64,000 nucleotides of DNA from Castellaniella sp049673105 (GTDB lineage: Bacteria > Pseudomonadota > Gammaproteobacteria > Burkholderiales > Burkholderiaceae_B), in contig NZ_JBATXG010000006.1 of assembly GCF_049673105.1 (NCBI RefSeq), positions 62,001 through 126,000 of the forward strand, given 5' to 3'. Made by a program: the position numbers and the translations under genes. Below, one piece after another: positions 49,174 through 57,790 of the stretch (position 1 is its first letter; each line of letters starts with the position of its first letter). Under the pieces are notes generated by a model. That model had not been told where the DNA came from and did not search any database. It saw nothing but the letters and a program-made list of their open reading frames with translations.

Positions 49174-50400
49174 ATGGCCAGCGGCATCCGCGCTGCCATC
49201 GTGGCCGGCGAGCCTTCCGGAGATCTGCTGGCTGCCCGCATGATCCGGGGTCTGCAGGCGCGGGATCCCGCTGCCGCGGCGTCCGGCATCGGCGGGCCGG
49301 CCATGGCACGAACCGGTTTTCAGGCCTGGCATCCCATGGATGCCTTGTCGGTGTTCGGCTATGTCGATGCCTTGCGCGCGGCGCCGCGTTTGATCCGTAC
49401 GTGGCGCGACACGCGCCACCGGGTGTTGGCCCAGCGGCCCGACGTCTTCATCGGCGTGGACGCGCCGGATTTCAATCTGCGCCTGGAAGAAAAAGTACGG
49501 GCGGCGGGTATCCCGACCGTGCACTTCGTCGGACCTTCGATCTGGGCCTGGCGGTTCGAGCGCATCCATCAGATTCGTCGTGCCGTGTCGCACATGCTGG
49601 TGCTGTTCCCCTTCGAGGTGGATCTGTACCGCGAACAGGGCGTGCCCGTGACCTACGTCGGCCACCCCTTGGCCGAATTGATTCCTACACGGCCGGACCG
49701 TGCGGCAGCCAGGGCCGTGCTGGGCCTGGACCCTGCAACGCGTGTGCTGGCCGTGATGCCGGGCAGCCGGGAATCCGAGTTGCGTCTGCTGGCGCCTAGA
49801 TTCCTGCAGGCGGCCCAGATCCTGCGCCGACAGGACCCTGATCTGCAAATTATCGTGCCGGTCGTCAATGCGCAACGACGGGCGCAGTTCGAAGCCATCC
49901 TGGCCGACAACCCGGTGCCGGGCTGCAGAGTGCTTAGCGCCTTGCCCGCCGCGTCGTCTGCCGGTGCGCGCGCGGATGGCCTGGATTCCAGCGAATGGCC
50001 GATTGCCTGGCATGCGATGGAAGCCGCCGACGCCGTGCTGGTGGCCAGCGGCACCGCGACCCTGGAAGCGGCGCTATTCAAGCGGCCTTTGGTGATTTCC
50101 TACGTCATCAGCCCCTGGATGCGGCGCATCATGGCCTGGAAGTCCGGCCAGCAAGCGCCCAGCCTGCCTTGGGTGGGGCTGCCCAATATTCTGGAAAGAG
50201 ATTTCGTCGTCCCGGAACTGCTGCAAGAAGCCGCAACGCCCGAAGGGCTGGCGGAACAGACCTGGATCGCCTTGAGCGACCGCGAACATGGCCAGCGCGT
50301 CGCCCAGCGCTTTACCGCGCTGCACGCCAGCCTGAGCCGCGACACGCCGGGCCTGGCGGCCCAGGCGATTCTGGATGTCTGTCATGGCCATGCAGCCTGA
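49174..50400 (+). CDS. lpxB: Lipid A disaccharide synthase
   Basis: A 408-residue inner-membrane-associated GT19 glycosyltransferase joining lipid X and UDP-diacylglucosamine. Signatures are AIVAGEPSGDLLAARMI at the start, the IGGPAMARTGF segment, VGPSIWAWRFERI, and LPGSRESELRLLAPRF-like MPGSRESELRL. ATG 49174 begins the conserved part; the frame is open back to GTG 49099, but that stretch is unlike LpxB. It is 61 bases after lpxA and its end overlaps the rnhB start. Confidence 0.96.
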   Translation: MASGIRAAIVAGEPSGDLLAARMIRGLQARDPAAAASGIGGPAMARTGFQAWHPMDALSVFGYVDALRAAPRLIRTWRDTRHRVLAQRPDVFIGVDAPDFNLRLEEKVRAAGIPTVHFVGPSIWAWRFERIHQIRRAVSHMLVLFPFEVDLYREQGVPVTYVGHPLAELIPTRPDRAAARAVLGLDPATRVLAVMPGSRESELRLLAPRFLQAAQILRRQDPDLQIIVPVVNAQRRAQFEAILADNPVPGCRVLSALPAASSAGARADGLDSSEWPIAWHAMEAADAVLVASGTATLEAALFKRPLVISYVISPWMRRIMAWKSGQQAPSLPWVGLPNILERDFVVPELLQEAATPEGLAEQTWIALSDREHGQRVAQRFTALHASLSRDTPGLAAQAILDVCHGHAA

Positions 50401-51004
50401 TCTGTTCGCCGCAGCCGGGCCGTCGGCGGACTGGATCGCCGGGGTCGACGAAGCGGGCAGAGGGCCTTTGGCAGGGCCTGTCTTTGCCGCTGCTGTCATC
50501 CTGGACCCGGACCGGCCCATTGAGGGCCTGAATGATTCCAAGAAGCTCAGCGCCAAGCGTCGGAAAATGCTGGCGGTGCAGATCCGCGAGCGCGCCCTGG
50601 CGTGGGCCGTCACCCAAGCGGATGTAGAGACCATCGACCGCGTGAATATCCTGCAGGCGACCTTATTGGCCATGCGCCAGGCCTGTGCGGATCTGTCCCG
50701 GACGCCGCAGCTGATTCTGGTGGACGGCAATCGTCTGCCGCTGGGTTTGCCGTGTCCCGCCCGTGCCGTCGTCGGCGGGGATGCGTTGGAACCGGCGATC
50801 TCCGCCGCCTCGATCCTGGCGAAAACGGCTCGTGACGCCTGCTGCCTGGCCTTGCATGCGCAGTACCCATGCTACGCTTTTGATCAACACAAGGGATATG
50901 GCACGGCCCTGCATCTGGCCCGCCTGACGCAGTTCGGTCCTTGTCCCGCGCACCGGCGCAGCTTTGCCCCGGTTCAGCGGCTTTTGCGGGATACCCCGGC
51001 ATGA
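50375..51004 (+). CDS. rnhB: Ribonuclease HII
   Basis: A 209-residue cytoplasmic endonuclease that cuts RNA in RNA-DNA hybrids and single ribonucleotides misincorporated in DNA. The active-site start is IAGVDEAGRGPLAGPVFAAA, with further acidic residues in LILVDGNRLP and the KAVVGGDALEPAISAASILAK-like segment. It overlaps lpxB by 26 bases if ATG 50375 is used; ATG 50384 and ATG 50390 are shorter alternatives without clear ribosome sites. The lpxB-rnhB order is conserved. Its stop overlaps the next ATG. Confidence 0.95.
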   Translation: MSVMAMQPDLFAAAGPSADWIAGVDEAGRGPLAGPVFAAAVILDPDRPIEGLNDSKKLSAKRRKMLAVQIRERALAWAVTQADVETIDRVNILQATLLAMRQACADLSRTPQLILVDGNRLPLGLPCPARAVVGGDALEPAISAASILAKTARDACCLALHAQYPCYAFDQHKGYGTALHLARLTQFGPCPAHRRSFAPVQRLLRDTPA

Positions 51005-51801
51005 GTTCCATCGTCCCTGTGCGGCATATCGCCTCGCGCGACAATCCCGATTACCGGCTCTGGCTGCGCCTGGCCCAGGGACGCACGGCGCATATCGAAA
51101 GCCGCATTCTCTTGGAAGGCGAGCATCTGTGCCGCGCTTGGCTTGAACATTACGGGCTGCCCCAGGCGCTGATCGTCGGCGAGGCCGTCCAGGCGCAGTC
51201 CCCCGGCTGGATCAAGCCGCTCTGGCGCGAATGCGAACGCACCCGCCGCATCGTGCTCGAGGACCGTCTGGCGCGAGGCCTGTCTCAGGTCGAACATGGT
51301 CCTGCCGTGTTTTTCCTGGTCGAACCGCCGGTCGCGACCTTGCCCGAGCGCATCACAGAAGGCTGTCTATGGCTGGATCGCGTGCAGGACCCCGGCAATC
51401 TGGGCACGTTGCTGCGCACGGCTGCCGCTTCCGGTCTGAAGGCCGCCTTTCTGTCCATCGGTTGCGCTGCCGCCTGGTCGCCCAAAGTGCTGCGCAGCGG
51501 GCAAGGCGCGCATTTTGCATTGCAAGTGCACGAGCGGGTGGATTTACTGGCTTTGCACAGTCACTTGCAGATTCCTTTGGCGGCGACCACCCTGGAACAG
51601 GCTCAGTCCTTGTACCAGCAGGATTTGCGCTCGCCGTGCGCCTGGCTGTTTGGCAATGAAGGGCGGGGCGTGACGCCGGATCTGCTGCGTATCGCCGACT
51701 GGCGGGTACATATTCCGCAATCGGACGGTGTCGAATCCCTGAATGTCGCCGCCGCCGCCGCCATCTGCCTGTTCGAGCAGCGCCGGCAGCAGCTCGCCTG
51801 A
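51001..51801 (+). CDS. TrmH/SpoU-family RNA 2'-O-ribose methyltransferase
   Basis: A 266-residue SPOUT methyltransferase acting on rRNA or tRNA with S-adenosylmethionine. The deep trefoil-knot motifs are LDRVQDPGNLGTLLRTAAAS (motif 1), WLFGNEGRGVTP (motif 2) and VHIPQSDGVESLNVAAAAAI (motif 3). An N-terminal substrate-binding domain precedes (SRDNPDYRLWLRLAQ and SRILLEGEHL). Start ATG 51001 overlaps the rnhB stop (ATGA). The target nucleotide cannot be assigned; RlmB-like or another SpoU paralogue are possible. Confidence 0.9.
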   Translation: MSSIVPVRHIASRDNPDYRLWLRLAQGRTAHIESRILLEGEHLCRAWLEHYGLPQALIVGEAVQAQSPGWIKPLWRECERTRRIVLEDRLARGLSQVEHGPAVFFLVEPPVATLPERITEGCLWLDRVQDPGNLGTLLRTAAASGLKAAFLSIGCAAAWSPKVLRSGQGAHFALQVHERVDLLALHSHLQIPLAATTLEQAQSLYQQDLRSPCAWLFGNEGRGVTPDLLRIADWRVHIPQSDGVESLNVAAAAAICLFEQRRQQLA

Positions 51802-51841
51802 TCTCTGGCGCGGATGCTGCATCGGCTGCGGGGGTCGGGCG

Positions 51842-52675
51842 TCAATAGGTGGTGCGATCCAGGCCGACTTCATCCAGGATTTTGGTAGAGATTTCCTCGA
51901 TGGAACGCGTCGTGGTCGACAGCCAGGGGATATTTTCCATGCGCATCAGGCGTTCGGCATCGGCGATTTCCTGGCGGCACTGTTTCAGGGATGAATAGGT
52001 GCTGTTGGGACGGCGTTCGTTGCGGACTTCCGACAGGCGTTCGGGCTGAATGGACAAGCCGAACAGCTTGCGCCGGAAGGGCAGCAGCGTGGCGGGCAGG
52101 GCGCCGCGGTCGAAGTCTTCGGGGATCAGGGGGTAGTTGGCGGCCTTGACCGCATACTGCATGGCCAGGTACAGGCTGGTAGGCGTTTTGCCGCAGCGCG
52201 AGACCCCCACCAGGATGACGTCGGCCTGTTCCAGCCCCTGGATGTATTGACCGTCGTCGTGAGCCAGACTGAAATTGATGGCCTCGATGCGGTTGTTGTA
52301 TTGCTTGGACAGGCCATTGGTGTGTGACCGGCCCACCGAGCGGCTGGATTTCACCCCCAGCACGCTTTCCAGGTGTTGCACAAAGGCGCCGAACAGGTCC
52401 AGAAAGATGCAGGGGGCCTTGCGGATGCGATCGGCGATGTCGGAATCGACCAGGGTGCTGAACACCAGAGGCGGCGGCCCGCCCTGATCCGCCCGCTGGG
52501 TGATGCGGCGGGCGGCGGCGTCCGCCTTTTCGACCGAATCGATGAAGGGCAGACGCACGGCCTGGAAGGCGATTTCCTCGAATTGCGACAGGACGGCGTG
52601 ACTGAAGGTCTCGGCGGTGATCCCGGTGCTATCCGAGACGATGAAGACGGGGCGTTCGGTGACGGGATTGATCAT
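51842..52675 (-). CDS. ppsR: PEP synthase regulatory protein, bifunctional kinase/phosphorylase
   Basis: A 277-residue cytoplasmic protein of the DUF299 family that phosphorylates PEP synthase on a Thr with ADP, inactivating it, and reverses this with phosphate. The nucleotide P-loop is GVSRCGKTPTSLYLA (about residues 155-170); the N-terminus RPVFIVSDSTGITAET is the family hallmark. It is divergent from its target ppsA across 151 bases, the standard arrangement. No DNA-binding motif is seen, so control should be post-translational. Confidence 0.95.
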   Translation of the reverse strand: MINPVTERPVFIVSDSTGITAETFSHAVLSQFEEIAFQAVRLPFIDSVEKADAAARRITQRADQGGPPPLVFSTLVDSDIADRIRKAPCIFLDLFGAFVQHLESVLGVKSSRSVGRSHTNGLSKQYNNRIEAINFSLAHDDGQYIQGLEQADVILVGVSRCGKTPTSLYLAMQYAVKAANYPLIPEDFDRGALPATLLPFRRKLFGLSIQPERLSEVRNERRPNSTYSSLKQCRQEIADAERLMRMENIPWLSTTTRSIEEISTKILDEVGLDRTTY

Positions 52676-52680
52676 GGATG

Positions 52681-52711
52681 TTGAACCATCAAGCCTTAGA
52701 AACGGTACAAT
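52681..52711 (+). promoter_or_regulatory. Weak candidate ppsA promoter in the ppsR-ppsA gap
   Basis: TTGAAC (52681-52686) and TACAAT (52706-52711, 5/6) are 19 bases apart, so the spacer is long and activation may be needed. Further on, GGCAA and TTGCC (about 52742-52758) can form a small hairpin in the leader. No FruR/Cra-like site was recognised. Confidence 0.35.
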
Positions 52712-52826
52712 CCGCGAAGGTTACCAGTCACCTGATGGTCAGGCAAGGCTGGTTTGCCAGACGCATGCGGTTCATCGCATTGCGTGCGTCGGGCAAACAC
52801 GCTTTCTCTATCTCAAAGGTGACATC

Positions 52827-55205
52827 ATGTCGTACGTTGTATCGTTCGAGCAGCTCCGCATGTCGGATGTGGACTCGGTAGGGGGCAAGAACGCATCTCT
52901 CGGTGAAATGATCAGTCAGCTGGCCGGCGCCGGGGTACGGGTGCCGGGCGGCTTTGCGACCACTGCAGATGCGTTTCGCGATTTTCTACAGTCCACCGGG
53001 CTGGATGCCCGCATCAAGGCGCGTCTGGATGCGCTGAATGCCGACGACGTGCGCGAATTGGCCGCCGCTGGCGCGGAAATCCGCCAGTGGGTGATCGACA
53101 CGCCGTTCCCGGCTGCTTTTGAACAGGCCATCCGTGGCGCTTTCGCCCAGCTGGATGCCGATGGCAAAGGCTCGTTTGCCGTGCGTTCGTCGGCCACCGC
53201 CGAAGATCTGCCGGACGCCTCTTTCGCCGGCCAGCAGGAAACCTACCTGAACGTGGTCGGCATCGACGACGTGCTGGAAAAGATCCGCCACGTCTTTGCA
53301 TCCCTGTACAACGATCGCGCGATTTCCTATCGCGTGCACAAGGGCTATGCGCACGCCGAAGTCGCTTTGTCGGCCGGCATCCAGCGCATGGTGCGTTCGG
53401 ACAAGGGCAGCGCGGGCGTGATGTTCACCCTGGATACCGAGTCAGGCTTCAAAGACGTGGTCTTCGTCACCTCGTCCTACGGTCTGGGCGAAACGGTGGT
53501 GCAGGGCGCGGTGAATCCCGACGAATTCTATGTATTCAAACCCACGCTGGCGGCGGGTCACTATCCCATCATCAGCCGTCGCATCGGCTCGAAACTGATC
53601 AAGATGGAATTCGACGAGCAGCGCGCGTCCGGCCATGCCGTGCGCACGGTCGAAGTCCCCGCGTCCGAACGCAATCGCTATTCCCTGACCGACGACGAAA
53701 TCATCGAACTGGCGCAGTACGCCACCATCATCGAACAGCACTATCAGCGCCCTATGGATATCGAATGGGGGCGTGACGGCATCGATGGCAAGCTCTACAT
53801 TCTGCAGGCGCGTCCGGAAACCGTGAAATCCCAACAGGGCCACCACGACGTCCAGGAACGTTATCGCCTGAAAGCCACTGGCGAAGTCCTGGTGCGCGGT
53901 CGCGCCATCGGTCAGAAGATCGGCTCGGGCACCGTACGGGTGGTCGCCGATGCGTCCGAAATGGACAAGGTCCGGGCAGGTGACATTCTGGTCACGGACA
54001 TGACCGATCCCAACTGGGAACCGGTCATGAAGCTGGCCTCGGCCATCGTCACCAACCGCGGCGGGCGCACCTGCCACGCCGCCATCATCGCCCGCGAACT
54101 GGGCATCCCGGCGGTGGTCGGCTGCGCCGACGCCACGGATGTGCTCAGCAATGGTCGCGAGGTCACCGTATCCTGCGCCGAAGGCGACGAGGGTCACATC
54201 TATGACGGCCTGATCGAAACCGAAATCGAAGAAGTCCGCTGGGGCGAAATGCCCGATATCGGCCTGAAGGTCATGATGAACGTCGGCAACCCGCAGCTGG
54301 CCTTCGACTTTTCGCAGATCCCCAACGGCGGTGTGGGGCTCGCCCGGCTGGAATTCATCATCAACAACAACATCAACGTCCACCCCAAGGCGATCCTGGA
54401 CTATCCGAACGTGGACAGCGACCTGAAAAAGGCCGTCGAATCCGCCGCCCGCGGCTATGCCAGCCCGCGCGCTTTCTTCGTGGAAAAACTGGCCGAGGGC
54501 ATCGCCACCATCGGCGCGGCCTTCTACCCGAAGCCCGTCATCGTGCGCCTGTCGGACTTCAAGTCCAATGAATATCGCAAGCTGGTGGGCGGTTCGCGTT
54601 ACGAACCCGAGGAAGAAAACCCCATGTTGGGGTTTCGCGGGGCGTCACGCTACATCTCCGAAGACTTCGCCGAGTGCTTCCGCATGGAATGCGAAGCCCT
54701 GAAGAAAGTCCGCGACGAGATGGGCCTGACCAACGTGGAAATCATGGTGCCTTTCGTGCGCACTCTGAAACAGGCCGAACGCGTGGTCGAGCTGCTGGCT
54801 GCGCACGGCTTGAAGCGCGGTGAAAACGGCCTGCGCCTGATCATGATGTGCGAAGTCCCCACCAACGCCATCCTGGCCGACGAATTCCTGCAGTATTTCG
54901 ACGGTTTCTCGATCGGTTCCAACGACATGACCCAGTTGACCCTGGGCCTGGACCGCGATTCGGGCATGGAACTGCTGGCAGCCGATTTCGACGAACGCGA
55001 CCCCGCCGTGCAATTCATGCTGAGCCGTGCCATCCAGGCCTGCCTGAAGGCCGGGAAATATGTCGGCATCTGCGGCCAGGGCCCCAGCGATCACCCGGAT
55101 CTGGCCCAGTGGCTGCGCGACGAGGGCATTCTGTCCATGTCCCTGAACCCGGATACGGTGGTGGACACCTGGCAGCGTCTGGCCGACACCAAGGCCGCTG
55201 CCTGA
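52827..55205 (+). CDS. ppsA: Phosphoenolpyruvate synthase
   Basis: A 792-residue cytoplasmic gluconeogenic enzyme converting pyruvate, ATP and water to PEP, AMP and phosphate. The N-terminal ATP-grasp part begins VVSFEQLRMSDVDSVGGKNASLGEM; the phosphohistidine is His416 in NRGGRTCHAAIIARELGIPAVVG (shown within 54050-54120); the C-terminal PEP-utilising barrel has FSIGSNDMTQLTLGLDRDS. The Thr next to the phosphohistidine region (RTCH) is the expected PpsR target. ATG 52827 has AAAGGTG upstream. A strong terminator follows. It opposes the pyruvate dehydrogenase encoded at 21719 in pyruvate use. Confidence 0.97.
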   Translation: MSYVVSFEQLRMSDVDSVGGKNASLGEMISQLAGAGVRVPGGFATTADAFRDFLQSTGLDARIKARLDALNADDVRELAAAGAEIRQWVIDTPFPAAFEQAIRGAFAQLDADGKGSFAVRSSATAEDLPDASFAGQQETYLNVVGIDDVLEKIRHVFASLYNDRAISYRVHKGYAHAEVALSAGIQRMVRSDKGSAGVMFTLDTESGFKDVVFVTSSYGLGETVVQGAVNPDEFYVFKPTLAAGHYPIISRRIGSKLIKMEFDEQRASGHAVRTVEVPASERNRYSLTDDEIIELAQYATIIEQHYQRPMDIEWGRDGIDGKLYILQARPETVKSQQGHHDVQERYRLKATGEVLVRGRAIGQKIGSGTVRVVADASEMDKVRAGDILVTDMTDPNWEPVMKLASAIVTNRGGRTCHAAIIARELGIPAVVGCADATDVLSNGREVTVSCAEGDEGHIYDGLIETEIEEVRWGEMPDIGLKVMMNVGNPQLAFDFSQIPNGGVGLARLEFIINNNINVHPKAILDYPNVDSDLKKAVESAARGYASPRAFFVEKLAEGIATIGAAFYPKPVIVRLSDFKSNEYRKLVGGSRYEPEEENPMLGFRGASRYISEDFAECFRMECEALKKVRDEMGLTNVEIMVPFVRTLKQAERVVELLAAHGLKRGENGLRLIMMCEVPTNAILADEFLQYFDGFSIGSNDMTQLTLGLDRDSGMELLAADFDERDPAVQFMLSRAIQACLKAGKYVGICGQGPSDHPDLAQWLRDEGILSMSLNPDTVVDTWQRLADTKAAA

Positions 55206-55221
55206 TTGGTCTGACGCTCCG

Positions 55222-55237
55222 GCGCCTGTCGAGGCGC
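55222..55237 (+). repeat. Small hairpin before the ppsA terminator
   Basis: GCGCCT (55222-55227) pairs with AGGCGC (55232-55237) around GTCG. It lies 9 bases before the main terminator stem and may help protect the 3' end of the ppsA mRNA. Confidence 0.45.
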
Positions 55238-55245
55238 TGATCCGA

Positions 55246-55278
55246 CCCCCAGCCTTTGCATCCTCGGCTGGGGGTTTT
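55246..55278 (+). terminator. Intrinsic terminator after ppsA
   Basis: CCCCCAGCC (55246-55254) pairs perfectly with GGCTGGGGG (55266-55274) across an 11-base loop, followed by TTTT (55275-55278). It separates ppsA from the ogt gene whose ATG is at 55293. Confidence 0.85.
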
Positions 55279-55292
55279 CCGGGACCCACGCC

Positions 55293-55967
55293 ATGTCGTT
55301 TCATGCACTGCTTTCATCCCCTCTGGGTGACATCCTGTTATCGGCTGACGAACGGGGTCTGACCGGTCTGCATTTCACGGATCAGCGGGATTGTCCGCAT
55401 CTAACGGGACTGGCCGCTGCGCCCGAAGCCGACGTCATCTCCCAGCCCTCTGCGGGTGTCGTTCAGGGCAGGGCGGCGCGGGCCTTGAAGGCCGTCAAAA
55501 GAGGCGCGGCAGCGGCCACAGGTGAACTGTTCCCGGCGGACACGTCTGTGGCGGAACTATCCGCCAGTCAGCCGTCGATGCTGCGCATGCTGCAGGCCGA
55601 TACGCCCGCTGGCGCCTTGGCCGTTCTGGAGCAGGCCCGCCAGGAACTGGATGAATACTGGCGCGGAAAACGCCAGGTGTTCGACGTGCCGCTGGCACCC
55701 CAGGGCACGGCCTTTCAGCAACGCATCTGGCAGGCGCTGCTGGGCGTGGCCTGCGGGGATACGCTGTCTTATGGCGAACTGGGTGAGTGCGCCGGACTGG
55801 GGGCAGGGCATGGCCGAGCGGTGGGAACCGCTGTGGGCAGCAATCCCATCAGCATCATCATTCCCTGCCACCGCATCCTGGCGCGCAACGGCACTCTGAA
55901 CGGCTACGGCGGGGGCTTGAGCCGCAAGGCGCAGCTATTGGCGCTGGAAGGGTTTGCGATTCAGTGA
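55293..55967 (+). CDS. ogt: Methylated-DNA-protein-cysteine methyltransferase with internal insertion
   Basis: A 224-residue suicide repair protein removing alkyl groups from O6-methylguanine. The catalytic domain is intact: GTAFQQRIWQALLGVACGDTLSYGELG (wing and helices), the arginine finger in GRAVGTAVGSNPISI, and the acceptor Cys192 in IIPCHRILARNGTLNGYGGG. The N-terminal part FHALLSSPLGDILLSADERGLTGLHF is also normal, but about residues 38-105 form an extra Ala-rich stretch where Ogt/AdaB proteins have a short linker, so the protein is some 50 residues too long. The frame is continuous. Function is likely retained. Confidence 0.9.
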   Translation: MSFHALLSSPLGDILLSADERGLTGLHFTDQRDCPHLTGLAAAPEADVISQPSAGVVQGRAARALKAVKRGAAAATGELFPADTSVAELSASQPSMLRMLQADTPAGALAVLEQARQELDEYWRGKRQVFDVPLAPQGTAFQQRIWQALLGVACGDTLSYGELGECAGLGAGHGRAVGTAVGSNPISIIIPCHRILARNGTLNGYGGGLSRKAQLLALEGFAIQ

Positions 55968-55994
55968 TCGCGCCGCCACGGCAGGCCGTTGTGT

Positions 55995-56459
55995 TCAGGC
56001 CTTACGTTCCTGCCGGGTGTCGTGCTTCATCAGGCGTTCTTTTTCGCGCGCCCAGTCCTTGTCGCGCTGGGTGTCGCGTTTGTCGTGCAATTTTTTGCCG
56101 CGTCCCAGGCCGAAATCCAGTTTGATGCGCCCGCCCTTGTAGTGCAGGTTCAGCGGTACCAGGGCATAGCCGCGCTGTTCGACCTTGCCGATCAGTTTGC
56201 TGATTTCCTGGCGGTGCAGCAGCAGTTTGCGAGTGCGCGTGGCATTGGGGTGGATGTGAGTGGACGCTGTAGGCAGGGGGCTGATGTGCATGCCCAGGAT
56301 CCACAGCGCGCCATCGCGCACGATGACGTAGGATTCTTTCAATTGGACGTGGCCCGCGCGAATGGCTTTGACTTCCCAGCCTTCCAGGACCAAGCCGGCT
56401 TCGAAGCGTTCCTCGATGAAGTAATCGTGGGTGGCTTTGCGGTTATCTACAATACTCAT
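55995..56459 (-). CDS. smpB: SsrA-binding protein SmpB
   Basis: A 154-residue small protein that binds tmRNA and brings it to stalled ribosomes. Family features are NRKATHDYFIEERFEAGLVLEGWEVKAIRAG at the start, the beta-barrel SYVIVRDGALWILGMHI, and the basic C-terminal tail (GRGKKLHDKRDTQRDKDW) that enters the mRNA channel. It is convergent with ogt across 27 bases and divergent from ratA, a conserved pairing. The tmRNA gene itself was not found in this window. Confidence 0.97.
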   Translation of the reverse strand: MSIVDNRKATHDYFIEERFEAGLVLEGWEVKAIRAGHVQLKESYVIVRDGALWILGMHISPLPTASTHIHPNATRTRKLLLHRQEISKLIGKVEQRGYALVPLNLHYKGGRIKLDFGLGRGKKLHDKRDTQRDKDWAREKERLMKHDTRQERKA

Positions 56460-56495
56460 GAGTCCGGTCTTTCTGGAAAAGGGCGCAGGCGCTGA

Positions 56496-56501
56496 TAAAA
56501 T
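56496..56501 (+). promoter_or_regulatory. Possible -10 box of ratA-rnfH
   Basis: TAAAAT (5/6) at 56496-56501 lies 33 bases before the ratA ATG in the smpB-ratA gap. No convincing -35 was found (CTGGAA at 17-base spacing). Low confidence. Confidence 0.3.
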
Positions 56502-56534
56502 CCCCCCATTCTAGCCTAAGCACCCGTCTTGCCG

Positions 56535-56969
56535 ATGCATTCCATTCAACGTTCCGTTCTAGTTCCCTACCGCTGCGAACAGATGTTCGACCTGGTGGCC
56601 GATGTCGCGCGCTACCCGGAATTCATGCCCTGGTGCGGCGGGTCGACAGTGCAATGGGAAAACGAAGACGGCATGCAGGCGACCGTGCAGATCCATTTTG
56701 CCGGTATCCGCCAGAGCTTCACCACGCGCAACGAGCATCACTATCCGAACAAGATCGTCTTTCATCTGGTGGATGGGCCGTTTTCCAACCTGACCGGACA
56801 CTGGGCATTCCAGGCCTTGGGCGAAGACGGCTGCAAAGTCCTCTACACCATGGAATACGCGTTTTCCAGCCGCGCCTTGTCGGCCGTGATCGGGCCGGTG
56901 TTCAATCGCATCGCCACAAGCTTCATCGATTCCTTTACGCAGCGCGCTCACGCGGTTTACGAGGGCTAG
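56535..56969 (+). CDS. ratA: RatA-type START-domain protein (Coq10-like)
   Basis: A 144-residue cytoplasmic protein of the polyketide-cyclase/START fold. It opens HSIQRSVLVPYRCEQMFDLVADVARYPEFMPWCGG, the family signature, and contains FSNLTGHWAFQALGEDGC. E. coli RatA is reported to bind 50S subunits and block joining; eukaryotic Coq10 binds ubiquinone; which applies here is open. ATG 56535 is chosen over TTG 56529. It is one base from rnfH, giving the conserved smpB/ratA-rnfH block. Confidence 0.92.
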   Translation: MHSIQRSVLVPYRCEQMFDLVADVARYPEFMPWCGGSTVQWENEDGMQATVQIHFAGIRQSFTTRNEHHYPNKIVFHLVDGPFSNLTGHWAFQALGEDGCKVLYTMEYAFSSRALSAVIGPVFNRIATSFIDSFTQRAHAVYEG

Positions 56970-56970
56970 G

Positions 56971-57264
56971 ATGCGCGTGCATCTGGCCTTTGCGGCGCCG
57001 ACGCGCCTGTGGCGTTTGACGCTGGATGTCCCTGACGGCGCCACGGTCGAGCAGGCCATCGCCCTGGGCGGATTCGCCCAAGAATTCCCGGAATTCACCG
57101 ATCGGGACCTGAGCACGGCCATCTACGGCGAGCGCTGCGACCCTCAGCGTGTGCTGCAGGAAGGCGATCGTGTGGAACTGTGCCGTCCCCTGGTATTCGA
57201 CCCCCTGGAATCCCGGCGCCGCCGGGCGGCGCATCGCCGGGCGAAAAGCAAGCGGCCCGCCTAG
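56971..57264 (+). CDS. rnfH: RnfH-family ubiquitin-like protein (UPF0125)
   Basis: A 97-residue beta-grasp protein of unknown biochemical role. It shows VHLAFAAPTRLWRLTLDVPDG, ATVEQAIALGG, AIYGERCDPQRVLQEGDRVE and LCRPLVFDPLESRRRRAAHR, all typical of RnfH. The C-terminal basic tail ends KSKRPA. ATG 56971 follows ratA by one base with an overlapping TAGG. Rnf complex genes are not nearby, so the name reflects family only. Confidence 0.92.
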   Translation: MRVHLAFAAPTRLWRLTLDVPDGATVEQAIALGGFAQEFPEFTDRDLSTAIYGERCDPQRVLQEGDRVELCRPLVFDPLESRRRRAAHRRAKSKRPA

Positions 57265-57286
57265 GCGCTTTGGCTGTTTTGCCCCG

Positions 57287-57685
57287 CTAAGCCGGGGTGG
57301 CGCAAGAATCTTGTGCTGCAGGCTGCTGCGTGTGGGCCAGCGGTTTGCCATACAAACCGATGTGTTCGTCCCCCCAGGATTTCAGCGCCAACAAAATAGG
57401 GGTCATGCTGTGCCCGAGCGGCGACAGGCAGTAGTCCACCCTGGGCGGCACCTGGGCGTAGACGGTGCGCTCGATCAGGCCGTCTTCTTCGAGTTCCCGC
57501 AATTGGCGCGTCAGCATGCGCGGCGACACATTCACAATCTGGCGGCGGATCTCGTTGAAACGCAGGGTGCCGCCCAGCAGATGAAACAGGACGACGGATT
57601 TCCACTTGCCATCGATCAGGCCGATGGCGGCCTCGACGGCGCAGCCGGGGCTGCAGTCGAAACGTGAATGTCTGGATTTGGCCAT
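57287..57685 (-). CDS. HxlR-family transcriptional regulator
   Basis: A 132-residue winged-helix regulator. Two Cys near the N-terminus (FDCSPGCAVE) occupy the region where redox- or aldehyde-sensing HxlR proteins such as YodB and HypR keep a reactive Cys. Then AIGLIDGKWKSVVLFHLLGGTLRFNEIRR, the recognition part VSPRMLTRQLRELEEDGLIERTVY, and the wing PPRVDYCLSPLG. ATG 57685 has AAGGA upstream; the long frame further upstream is antisense to the next gene and not coding. It is divergent from an MDR-type oxidoreductase, the usual target arrangement. Confidence 0.9.
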   Translation of the reverse strand: MAKSRHSRFDCSPGCAVEAAIGLIDGKWKSVVLFHLLGGTLRFNEIRRQIVNVSPRMLTRQLRELEEDGLIERTVYAQVPPRVDYCLSPLGHSMTPILLALKSWGDEHIGLYGKPLAHTQQPAAQDSCATPA

Positions 57686-57703
57686 CACAGTATCCTTTTT
57701 GTC

Positions 57704-57738
57704 ACTATAGGCTGATTTTGTGCGTAGAGACAAAATCA
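57704..57738. promoter_or_regulatory. 9-8-9 inverted-repeat operator and hxlR promoter
   Basis: TGATTTTGT (57713-57721) and ACAAAATCA (57730-57738) are exact complements with an 8-base spacer. On the minus strand TTGTCT (plus 57728-57733) and TATAGT (plus 57704-57709) lie 18 bases apart and would drive hxlR, so the operator covers its -35 and spacer. Rightward, AT-rich CATAAATAAC follows the dyad toward the oxidoreductase ATG at 57791. Binding here could control both genes. Confidence 0.65.
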
Positions 57739-57790
57739 TAAATAACAGTATTCTCCAAGCATGTTCAATGCCAGACAAGCAGGAGTTCTC

